A stretch of DNA of 64,000 bases from Cricetomys ansorgei (taxonomy: Eukaryota > Chordata > Mammalia > Rodentia > Nesomyidae), in NCBI GenBank assembly GCA_026225945.1, contig JAMJFZ010000239.1, forward strand, positions 25,197,501-25,261,500, in the 5' to 3' direction. The notes beneath the pieces are model-generated. The model ran no database searches and was not told the origin of the DNA. It was given only the letters and a program-made list of their open reading frames with translations. Every line of letters starts with the position of its first letter. Within the stretch, counting starts at the first letter, position 1. Positions 34,011-44,479 of this stretch are shown here, piece by piece. The position numbers and the translations under genes were made by a program.

Positions 34011-35270
34011 CTCTAAAGTTCATGTTCATTTTACAAGAATACTATCTTGGCAACAAGCTATCTTTCAGAACCACAGGGAAACTCAAAACCATTCTCGTCC
34101 CTCAATCTCTGCTCAAAAACCAACCAATTCAGTGTCAGACTGACTAAGCCAAGAGTCGAAGTTAGAAATGTTGAAATAAAGAGAGCAAGAATAGGAAAAG
34201 AAAAATGGAAGGTGGAAGGGAAAGATTGGAAGAGCAATGGAGAGTGCCTGGTAGGTACTGCATCTGCAGATCAGCAATTTCTTCCCTTCTCTCCTCTTCT
34301 ATCTACCCTTGGTGCATTTCAAGTTCAAAATAACTCCAAGGTGGCAGCGATTAAGTTCTAACAACTAGGCAGGTGTGCTCTGTTCCGGTAAGTGTAGAGC
34401 TGGGAGCCAATCTAACAGTTCAATCTCTCTGCCACTTTATCAGATGTGGCATGCTGTGCACATCACAGTTCCTTAAGACAAATGCATTTCAAAATGAAAA
34501 TTAGTCTTGAACATTGAAACTTGCAACTGTGTATATTTTACCAAATGTCAATCGCTATTTGCTAGGTAATTTGAGTTAGTCTGATTCATTATGTGGTTCT
34601 ATGTCTGAGAAAGTTATTTCAAATTGAAAAAAAAAAAAACCTAAAAATGGCTTGTCCCAAATCTTAGACTACATGCGGTTTCCAAAAGTGCAATTTAAGC
34701 CATTACCCATCATTGGGTTATAATTTTGCTTTCTACTCCTTTGCTGCCAGCTAGGTTACAACCTCCTGACCATAAGGAAAATTGCTTCAAGTCTCACCTT
34801 AATTCTTCCATTTAAAGATAATTTCAGATAACAGTACAAATTTTTTTCAAGAGTCTACTGGTCCATTCTCATTTTTTCTTATTAAATTCTAGACAGGGCT
34901 CTTTTCTATCTCAAGTTTCTCTGCAGAATTTTGTCGCTCTTCATTAATGCTCAACTGCAGCATTGTTCCTATAATAAAGGATTTTTCTACATATAGAAAC
35001 ATCTCAAATTGTATATATCTTTTTGGCATGATTGTCAAATTATCATCTGGGAAGATTATTTTATGATTATATAATTGAGTGAATTAAGTTTGATAGTCTC
35101 TATAGAGCAATATTCTAAATGCCTGCTCCTGGAAGCAGTGACTTTGATATTGATTCATAGCTCATAATTGTGTAATAATAAACATCTTTGTTTTCTGTAC
35201 GTTGTGTGTGTGTCTGTGTGTGTGTGTGTATGTGTGTGTTTGTGTGTGTGTGAATGTATATATAAGAGAA
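34011..35270. other. Mostly unique DNA
   Basis: A possible MIR remnant (+) lies at 34390-34480 (CTCTCTGCCACTTTATCAGATGTGGC). An imperfect GT array is at 35202-35252. The 104-codon frame at 34047-34361 has no domain. Confidence 0.4.
35202..35252. repeat. Imperfect (GT)n microsatellite
   Basis: GT array interrupted by CT, AT and TT. Confidence 0.9.
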
Positions 35271-35274
35271 TGAA

Positions 35275-35400
35275 GTAGTTCAGATGAATTATCTCATTTA
35301 GTCATCAAAATACCCCAAGGAAGAATTATTTATTCCATATTGAACATTATTCTCTTCTCTCAAAGTCCAATGTTAGGGATTGGTTGATCACTCAGAACAA
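35275..35400 (-). mobile_element. MIR SINE
   Basis: GAATTATCTCATTTAGTCATCAAAATACCCCAAGGAAGAATTATTTATTCCATATTG is the reverse of the MIR 3' part. Confidence 0.6.
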
Positions 35401-35985
35401 TCTGCAAATTCGATAAACAATTGTATTCACAAATATTACGCTGGCTTCTGGTTCCTTCAATGCATAAAAAACTTCTTTTATTCTTTACTTTTACTAGTGT
35501 TGCATAGTCTGCAATTCTCTGCAGAAAAAAATCTCATAGTTTGACAACCACAGTAACGAAACCTCCCCTTGCTGAATTTCGTTTCCTAGTTGTCTGTTAA
35601 CATCTCACTCTGGCAGCAGTGAGGCTCCACTCGTGCTATTGTTCTCAGCCTGGATGAACTCTCTAAGCGCCGAGATGGCTAGACCGTCACATTCATTATG
35701 AGCAGCTGTGCCTATTTTAATTTCTGAGGACTGCAGCCTTATCTATCCAAATAATTGAATCTTTTTATCTCAATCTTCATAAAGTGATTTTATGATTGTT
35801 CCACTGATTGTTCTTTTCACTTACTGATTTCTTGGTCTTTCAATGTCACACTTAGCCACCATAACGGATAAGACCTACCTTGATCTTTTGTACTTTCCTA
35901 ACCTCCATCCCTGTAATCTAATCTCACTAAATCCTCTTCATAAAAAATCAACTTTCTTTTCCCATCTCCTTCTTTTCTTTAGTTC
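35401..35985. other. Unique DNA
   Basis: No repeat certain. 35600-35800 is simple-repeat-free and CNE-like, but this is only a visual impression. Confidence 0.35.
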
Positions 35986-36270
35986 CCCGCCCACCCAAAT
36001 CCCACCAGGCCCTTATCCATCCTATTCACCTGACTAACTCATCCTTCAGCCAAGACTCCTTGCTTTTCCTAAATCACCATGACAGCGGTAACAGGATCCT
36101 TTGGTCCTCATGTCATTCCAGCCTCACCTCTTCTGAACATCTCACAATCATACACTGACTCCTTTACCGCTAGATGCTCCATTCTCTGTGCAGCTCAGAC
36201 CAGCATGCGTGCATCCCTACATGATTTGAAATGTAGATGTCAGTAAATGTTATGAATAAATAGATTAATG
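35986..36270 (+). mobile_element. L2 fragment
   Basis: TATCCATCCTATTCACCTGACTAACTCATCCTTCAGCCAAG matches the L2 3' region, and the tail ends GTCAGTAAATGTTATGAATAAATAG. Confidence 0.45.
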
Positions 36271-36549
36271 AAAAAAAACCTGATGGTCAAAGATATAAAC
36301 AGATTCCTAAAACAAATGAAAAAGTGTGAAAAGAAATAATTTGGGAGAAAATAAAATGACTTACAAGTGCTTTTTACTGTCTAAAATATTGCCTGGGATC
36401 CAACCAACATCTGATTTTATTTAACTACCATTCCACAAGATGGAACTCATCCCTGACACTGCTCAGGTGGCCAAGAACCTGAGACTAGAGAGATCAGGGG
36501 CTAGGGGGAAACAAATAATACTTTTCTGCCAAAATAGCAAAGCAACATA

Positions 36550-37199
36550 ACAATAAAATGACTCCTAGTGGCATTCCGCTATACTCATAGATCAGTGCCT
36601 TACTCAGCCATCGTCAGAGAAGCTTCTCCTGCAGTAGATGGGACTGAATACAGGGACCCACAGCTGGACAATGCGCAGAGAGTGAAAGACCTTGGAACAC
36701 TCAGCCCTAAAAGGGATGGCTATATCAGTTTCCTTGCCTTGGAGCTCAGGAAACCCTGCAGAAGAGAAGGTGGAAAGATTTAAGAGCAAGAGGGGATGGA
36801 GGACACCAGGAAACTAGGCTTTCTGAACACAGAAAGATGAATGCACATATACATTCCCAAAGACTTTGGCAGCATAAATAGGGCCAGCATGAGTCTGCAC
36901 CAGATGGGGGTCTCAGTGCTGAGAGGGGAAGTAGACACACACTCACACACCCTAAGCCAGAAGGTGTCTCCAATTAGCAACCACCTGTGAAGGAAAAATT
37001 TGTTTTCTCCAACAGAATTTCAATGGATATACAAACCAATCTTAAGGGCAGGCCCCGAGCCCAGCAATAGACAGCCAACACCAAACAAAATCACTGGAAT
37101 TTCTGGAAGTTCTTTGACTTGTACTGCTTTGTCAGGGCATTTTTATCCTTACAGGTTTTTGTGTATGTATTTCTTGTATTTTTGTGATAATATTTAAGC
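36550..37199 (+). mobile_element. L1 3'UTR fragment, Lx-like
   Basis: TGACTCCTAGTGGCATTCCGCTATACTCATAG, TCTCCTGCAGTAGATGGGA, GACCTTGGAACACTCAGCCCTAAAAGGGATG, CACCAGATGGGGGTCTCAGTGCTGAGAGG and TTAAGGGCAGGCCCCGAGCCCAGCA are typical. Part of it aligns with 48320-48450 of the large L1. It ends without a poly(A) tail where an oppositely oriented L1 piece begins. Confidence 0.7.
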
Positions 37200-38345
37200 T
37201 CCTTAGGTTGGACTTTTCCTTCTAGTACCCTCTGTAGAGCTGGATTTGTAGATAAATATTGCTTAAATTTTATTTTATTATGGAATATATTGTTTTTTTC
37301 CATCGATGACCTGGCATCTATGGTCTCTTAGAGTCTATTGGACACCTGCCCAGGCCCTTCTGGCTTTCAGAGTCTCCACTGAGAAGTCAGGGGTAATTCT
37401 GATAGGTCTGCTTTTATATGTTATTTGGTCTTTTTTCCCTTGCAGCTTTTAATATTCTTTCTTTGTTCTTTATGTTTAGTGTTTTGATTATATGTTGAGG
37501 AGTCTTCGTTTTCTGGTCCAATCTATTGGTGTTCTGTATGCTTCTTGTACCTTTATAGGCATCTCCTTTAGTTTAGAGACATTTTCTTCTATGATTTTTT
37601 TGAAAATATTTTCTGGGACTTTGAGCTGGGGTTCTTTTCCTTCCTCTATTTCTATTATTCTTAGACTTGGTCTTTTCATAGTGTCTCAGATTTCCTGGAC
37701 GTTTTGTGTCAGGAAATTTTTAGATTTAACATTTTCTTTGACCCATGTATCCATTTTTGGATGTCTTTAAGGGATTTATTCATTCCATCTTAAAAAGGCC
37801 TCTATCATCTTCATACAGGCTGTTTTAAGGTCTTTGTCTTGGGCTTTAGCTTGTTGGAATATTCAGTGCCTGCTGTGATAGGGCTGCTGGGTTCCAGTGG
37901 GGGAATATTGTCCTGGCTGTTATTGATTGTATTTTTACACTGACATCTAAGCATCTGGGATTGGGATGTAGTTATAGGTCTGGGTGACAGCATCTACTTT
38001 TGTCTCTGTTGGGTGTTTTGTTCCTTGGTTTCTGCTTCCTCCCTGGACTTTAGGGGAGTGTGGACTGTAGGTGGCTGTGTGCGGCCTGATAAGAAATTTT
38101 CTGTGGACCTGTTTCCCTGGCCTGCTCAGCTGGCATGTTCCCAGCTGGTGTTGGAGTCTGGGATAATGGGATGCATTGGAGAAGGAAGGATGGAGGAGAT
38201 CTTTGTGATCTGTTGGGAATAGGATCAGAGAGGAAAGGGAAACCACTGGGGATGAAACAGGGGGATTTGATGTGGAAGAGCAGAAGGAGAGGTGTGTGTG
38301 CAAAATTTATTTTCAATAAAATAAAAATACTTCCTGGGAAAGACA
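37200..38345 (-). pseudogene. L1 ORF1 plus probable 5'UTR, degenerate
   Basis: The minus strand encodes pieces of L1 ORF1p, the RNA-binding chaperone of LINE-1. A 63-codon frame (37679-37488) carries the RRM-like core with IIEIEEGKE, ENIFKKIIEEN and VQEAYRTP. A second frame (37303-37091) carries the C-terminal KQYLSTNPALQRVLEGK. Stops and frame changes separate them. About 15-20 codons normally preceding the IDGE motif are missing near 37300. Sequence from about 37990 to 38345 is probably 5'UTR and upstream ORF1. No ORF2 follows at the left end, where the plus-oriented L1 3'UTR starts. Confidence 0.8.
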
Positions 38346-39494
38346 CAAAAGGGAATGGGGAGTGCTATGTCAAAAGTAATATAAATAAAATATAACAGTG
38401 TTTTTAAGCCACTGGCTACCTAGTTAAAATAGCAATATAAAAGTTGTTTATTATAATAGCTAGAATATATGCTTTTCTCCTATCTTTCTCTCCTATGTTT
38501 CCCCATTTTGCTTAACTCCAAGAAAACCCTAAGTAGGACATAAATGCTACAGGACAGATTAAGAAGATAACCCTACAATAAACACTTCTATGGGAATAGT
38601 GAAAGCAGACCTCAGGTAGTTGAAAGGAAATTTCAGTTGTCAAATAATCTTCAAGTAAATTAGAATAAGTCAAGCAAGGTTCTGTTGCATTAGTCACGCA
38701 AACTATTTTCAGAGTAAAGGCCACAGGTTAAAGCTGCCCATCGTCTCCCTTACTGCCAACCAAAACCATGACTAGGATTTCTCCAGTCTGCTTCATGAAT
38801 TCCACCAAGATAAAAACTTTAATTGAATCTCGGAGTTCATTAACAAACCATGAACTTGAACCCTATGGTGGATGGGAGTGACTCTGAGAGAAAGAACATA
38901 GCTTCCCTATCCTGAAGTTTCAGGTTCTAATAAAGTACTTTGTCAAAAATTAATGTTACCACCCTAAAGAATAGAAGGGCCATCACATAAAGAAAGTATT
39001 GATCTCATCTCAATGGAGAGAGTACAAAATGAAATAAGCGTTTGTGTTATAGTTCTAAAGACAAACATGGGATTTCCTTAGTGTTTCAGTAAAATGTGTC
39101 TCTGCAAATAATAGAGCAGAGATTAATTCCACAAACCTTTTTGAAAATGAATTCAATTTAACAGAGCAGGGTACCAACACGTCTCAACAAATACTTCTCT
39201 CCATGTCTCTCTGACTTGTTTAACCAAAAATCCCTTGCTCATTTTTTCCATTTAACATAAATATGAGGTCTTTGAGCTGAATAACACTCTATTGTGAATT
39301 AAAATAAAATCATTGATATAACTTAGTAAGACATATAGTTTCTGTAAGGAGCCTGTAATTTAACAAATATATCAAAGTAATAGGAACCTTAACTTCACAA
39401 TCACAGTGGGCAAGAACTTCAAGAACACCATAATCTTACTGTGTTTAATGTTTCAAAAATAATTCTTTGGCTCAATGTTAAGACTTTCAAGTGC
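38346..39494. other. Unique AT-rich DNA
   Basis: Nothing recognised. Confidence 0.45.
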
Positions 39495-39565
39495 TTTTGG
39501 GGATCAAACTTGGGGCCTTAGGTATGCTGGATAAGTACACTACCACTGAACTATACCTCAGCTCT
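39495..39565 (-). mobile_element. ID SINE
   Basis: Reverse ID head: TTGGGGATCAAACTTGGGGCC, GCTGGATAAGTACACTACCACTGAACTATACCTCAGC. Confidence 0.7.
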
Positions 39566-40909
39566 GCAAAGTCTTACTTTATAGCAGACTCTCAACCCCA
39601 GAAGACCCTCAGTCTGAGGTTCTTTTCTAGGTCACTCTAAGGAATGAAATGAATGCAGTGGGTGACACTGAACCATAGAAGGGCTGAAATTCAAATTACA
39701 CACATTAGTGCTCACACACCCACTGGAGCAGCATGTGATTTATTAGATCAGTTGTCACAGTCTGCCGGTACGGGGTTCAAGTCACCTGTGTTTTACCTAG
39801 TAATGACCTCAAAGCACAAGAGCAGAATGCAAAATAAGACAGTAGGACATAAATCATGGAGAGACTCATACACTGTAAATGTATTCCGACACTGTGGGCA
39901 CACAGGAAATAGTACTATGTATCTGGGGACCATTTCTGACCAAAACAAGATGATGGGGATACCTGAGGACGAGGGTACTGTTATGATGTTTATCTTTCTA
40001 GCTTCTATTTCTCTACTATGCTGGCCAATTCTATGTACTCTTCATCTAATATGATGTCTCTAACTATTAAGTATAGTGTTTGTGGATGGAAACAAAACTC
40101 ACTGAAAAAAATCATTATAAACACATACTCCTCATTTACACCAGCAGCAAAGGCCTACAGTACTGAACAGTACCACGGTATCAGTGAGAAGGCATGTCGT
40201 CAGATAGCCCTTACCATGCTTAATCCAGTCCAACAAACAACTTACTGTCTGATTTATTACCACCTGACTTTTTTTTTCCTGAAATCAAATATGTTGCTTT
40301 AAATAGCAGATTTCTACAGTCAAACTCTTGTTACTGCAACAGCCTGGTTCAATCTAAATATCATTTACAAGATCATTTGTGTCTATTTTACAAAGGAGCT
40401 GCAATGCTTTCTCCATCAGTTTCTACTGAAAATTGGAAATGAGGCTAAAGTCATCTGTCCTTTTATCTATCATAATGTTGTCTATTGATTAGACTAATGT
40501 TTTTTCATTTCATAATCACAGCCTCCCATTAAACTAAACTATGAAGCTTAAAATCATTTGGATTTTAGTAAAGGCAATTACTAAAGGTATTCAGCAGATC
40601 CTCTTAGAATAAATTTTATTACCTCCAATGTATATAAATCAGTCCATCAGAAGAGGCATACACTTGCTCATTGGCTCTTTCCTTCTTGAAGCAAAATAAG
40701 GAACCAGTGAAGCTCTGTGTTATGGCTCTGCCTTCCTTCAGAGCAAGTCTCTTAGGTTCGTGGATGCAGCTGGGGAGTGTGCTACAACATGAGTTTTATC
40801 TGGTGAGTCCCATTTTGAGCACTAAGTGAGCAATTGTTTGGCTACTGCTTCAAATGGGGTCCGATGGTCATGTGAGTGGAAAAATATTTCTGCACAGTTT
40901 ATTCATCAT
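39566..40909. other. Unique AT-rich DNA
   Basis: No repeat recognised. The 133-codon frame at 39653-40054 is the longest non-repeat frame in the window. It has no recognisable domain, codon pattern or exon-like borders, and I treat it as chance. Confidence 0.45.
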
Positions 40910-41125
40910 TATAGACCATGATAGTTAAGAACATAAGTTCAAATCATGATGTTGTCAACCAGCAAGACCTAGAGTCTCCAAGTAACTCTTATCTCCCCTA
41001 AACCTAGAGTTTCTCATGGCAGGATGAGGTTAACAACGTCCATCCCAAGGTGTTACAGCGATGATGTAAGAAGATAATACAGACTGGGCCCAGCTTAGAG
41101 TAGCCATGTAACTCATCTTAAGTAG
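40910..41125 (+). mobile_element. MIR SINE
   Basis: TTCAAATCATGATG, CCTAGAGTTTCTCATGGCAGGATGAGGTTAACAACG and ATGTAAGAAGATAATACAGACTGGGCCCAGC follow the MIR order. Confidence 0.55.
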
Positions 41126-41944
41126 GAACTGGTTGTTGACCTAGGATTAGCTCCATTATGAAAAATGTAGTTTTTAATTTTAGGGAGTAGTCTATAACAC
41201 AATTTTTATTGGAGTATGTTCCGTATATGTATTTTTGGAATAAACACAATGAATCATGCTCAAAAAGCAAATATTTAGAGATATTTTATTTACAACATCG
41301 CCAAAGAAACAAATAAATATACTAAGAATAAATTAATTCACATGCTTTATTTTCCCTTTCCATTGGTGTTAGATAAACTCATCCTAATGAACAAGCATTG
41401 CTGGAAAATAGTTTTGCCATAACGTCCCAGGCTTCTTTCTTTCATATTCTATGAGACAGAGCACCCCGAAAGGTCTAATGCACATTTTCTTTCATACTGA
41501 TTCTATAAGATTTCATCTTTGGGGGAAAGTAGTGAGTAAGCAGAATAATAAATCTTTCCTACTTGCTCCAGAAACTACCAATTTTGTTTAACAGAGAGTC
41601 TGACTACCTCTGCAGCACATCTGGCTCCTGCTCTGAATGGAGGCATTGAACTGCCTTTCACAACAAAGGCTGTTGATGTTGTGAACAGCCTCCAGATGAA
41701 ATTTCCCACCTTGGTCCTGAGCACTCCCCAAAAGCCATCTCCCATTCTCTGTCACTCCATTATTTCATCTGTGTCTACATGAATCTTAATTTGGCCACAG
41801 CCAATTCACTTTGCATTTTGCTGCCTCTCTTCCTACTCTACTCTTTTCTACTCTACGTACATTACACAGTGATGTCATATTGGGCTTTGCTGGTGTATTT
41901 GGTGTCCTCTATAAACACAACAAATAAACATTTAAAAGTACCGA
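41126..41944. other. Unique AT-rich DNA
   Basis: Nothing recognised. The 68-codon frame at 41779-41985 has a hydrophobic start but no known family match. Confidence 0.45.
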
Positions 41945-42268
41945 TAGTATTCATTGTCAGCTTGAGAGAACTGATTCTCACTTAGGAAATACACCTGTGG
42001 GCATGTCTGTGAGACTTTCCAGAGAGGTTTAACTTAGGAGGAAAGCCTTGCACAATGTGGACAAGAATATTGCCTAAGTTGGAGTTCTAGACTGAATTTA
42101 AAAAGAGAATACAAACTGAGGACAGCACCCATCAATCTCCACATTCTGACTATAAATGCTATGGACCATCATGAGAGAATCTCAGACTGTGAGCCAAAAC
42201 AAACCTTTCCTTTTATTACTTTTTTGTGTCACATATTATGACACAGCAATGAGAAATAACTAATACAA
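41945..42268 (+). mobile_element. Rodent ERVL/MaLR-type LTR, diverged
   Basis: ATTGTCAGCTTGAGAG near the 5' end, CCTGTGGGCATGTCTGTGAGACTTTCC, ACTGTGAGCCAAAACAAACCTTTCC and CACAGCAATGAGAAATAACTAATACA at the 3' end. Related to, but more diverged than, 32730-33085. Confidence 0.65.
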
Positions 42269-42756
42269 GGACATATGTGTATACACATTCTATATATTAA
42301 ATAACAGCTCCTGGGACAAAGAAGTATTACCCCCAACTATATATGGCAAAGTAAGTATATAACAAAACTAGCATTTGTAATATGCTCTCCTTAGTATTTA
42401 ATACAATGCAACAGATAATTTCCCATATAAACATTTGAGATTGTTATCCTAAATGTCATAATTACACTTTCTTGCTCATCTGAGATGAGACACATATAAA
42501 GAGGGATACATAAACTGATGATTCACACTGAGTCCAGTTCCTCTGATTTTTATAAAATGTTGCATGAAAATCCTAACATACACACACTGGCTACTGTACA
42601 TGTTAATAATAGCAACGCACAATGCATATCAAGACTATGTGCAAAGTTAATCTGCATTCATGGTAAAAGCAAAGTCTTGACATCACTCAATGTAAGTACT
42701 GAGAGCTGCTGTAATGTTTTGTTTATGTCTTCAGGAAGGTGCAAACTATTTATTTA
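42269..42756. other. Unique AT-rich DNA
   Basis: Nothing recognised. Confidence 0.45.
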
Positions 42757-42985
42757 AGACTTAAGTCAGAGGACTGGCTGCTCTTCCAGAAGACCTAGAC
42801 TCCAGAGGACCTGGTTTCAATTCCCAGTATCCACATGGCAACTCAAAACCATCTGTAACTCCAGTTCCAAGGAATTTGATGCCTTTTTTCTGGAATCTTT
42901 TGAGCACTAGGCATGCAAGTGGTGCACAGATATACATGCAGGCAAAACACTGTATATATTTTTTTAATTCTTTTAGAAAAGACTT
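42757..42985 (+). mobile_element. B3/B2-type SINE
   Basis: GACTGGCTGCTCTTCCAGAAGACC, GGTTTCAATTCCCAGTATCCACATGGCAACTCA, CATCTGTAACTCCAGTTCCAAGG and TACATGCAGGCAAAACAC. The head of the tRNA-like part is shortened. Confidence 0.85.
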
Positions 42986-43339
42986 TGAAAGTCAAATATA
43001 GTTTTATCTAAATGGTTTTCTTAATCTTTCAACTCCCTCTTTCAAAAGCAATAATAAGTTTGAGATCAAGACATGAGATATGTCTCTAAGTTTACTTTGT
43101 TTGAACTCTCATTAAAAAGTTACAGCAAAGAGCTCGGGTACACTGGGTCACTGCTTCTGAGTCCCAGAGTCCAACTCTGGCAGACAGTCCCTCCCATTAA
43201 AGACAACTTAGGAGTTCAGCACCTATACCTTTAATCACTCCAAACTAAAATTCCTAAACGCCAGCTTAAGAACACAACTAACAGCAACCAGGGCTATATG
43301 TCACCTTCAGAGTCCAAATACTCTACTACGCTGATCCCT

Positions 43340-44346
43340 GAACATTCCAGCACAGCTGAAGCACAAGAAAAAGATCTTAAAACCAACTTTATGAAGATAT
43401 AGAGGGCTTTAAGGAGGGAATGAATAAATTCCTCAAAGAAATCAATAAAAGGCAAACAAACAACGGAAGGAAATGAGTGAACTAAAGAAATCCAGGAAAA
43501 CACGGGCACTTCTAATTGTTTAATTAGAAGAAATGAGTCAATCCTTTAAATAAACTCAAGCACAAACAAGCAGACAATTGAAGGAAACGAACAAAACTTC
43601 AAGACCTGAAAATAGAAACAGAAGCCATAAGGAAAATACAGGCTGAGGGAATTCTGGGAATGAAAAACCTAGAAAAGTGATCATGAACTACAGATGCAAG
43701 CTATAGCAATAGAATACAAGAGATGGAAGAGAGAATCTCAGGAGTTGAGGATACTGTGGAAGAAAGAGATGCATCAATAAAAGAAAAAAAATCAAATTCA
43801 AAAACTACTAACACAAAACATCCAGGAAATCTGGGACGCTATGAAAAGACCAAACCTAAGAATAATAGTAGAGGAAGAATAAGAATTCCAGGTCAAAATC
43901 CCAGAAAATATTTTCAATAAAATCATAGAAGAAATTTTCCAAACATCAAGCAGGAGATCTTTATAAAGGTACAAGAAGCATACAGAACAACAAATAGAAT
44001 AGACAGGAAAAAAATTCCCCCCACTGCATAATAATCAAAACACTAAACATATGAAATAAGGAAAGACTACTAAAAGCTACAAGAGAAAAACAGCAAGTAA
44101 CATATAAAGGCAAACCAATTAGAATTCCACCGACTTCTCAATGGAGACTCTAAAAGCCAGAAGTTCATGGACTGATGATAAGACAACACAGATGCCAGCC
44201 CAGACTTCTGTACCCAGCAAAACTTTCCATCACCATAGATGGAGAAAACAAAATATTCCACGACAAACCCAAATTCAAACAATATCTATCTATAAATCTA
44301 GCCCTACAGAGGATTCTAGAAGAAAAATTCTAACCCAAGAAGCTTA
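43340..44346 (+). pseudogene. L1 ORF1 pseudogene
   Basis: Remnant of L1 ORF1p, the trimeric RNA-binding protein. A coiled-coil region is visible around 43500-43800 (MEERISGVEDTVEERD in one frame), followed by the RRM core in other frames. The C-terminal domain begins METLKAR near 44141, then shifts frame before the IDGE and LQR motifs. At least three frame changes are needed to follow the protein. The matching minus-strand piece at 37200-38345 has the same architecture. Confidence 0.8.
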
Positions 44347-44405
44347 ACTACATTTATAAAAACACAGCAAATATATAACCACATACCATCAAAACCAACT
44401 GAAAG

Positions 44406-44406
44406 G

Positions 44407-44447
<41 letters not shown>
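44406..44447. repeat. (CA)n microsatellite in L1
   Basis: About 20 CA units between ORF1 and the truncated ORF2, at the place where the first part of the endonuclease domain should be. Confidence 0.95.
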
Positions 44448-44479
44448 AAATCCAACTAAAGCTTACTAAAGCTTAATGT

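Noticed and set aside
39653..40054. 133-codon open frame as a possible gene
   Set aside because: No domain, no homologue recognised, no splice or promoter context. In 64 kb of AT-rich DNA one frame of this length is not remarkable.
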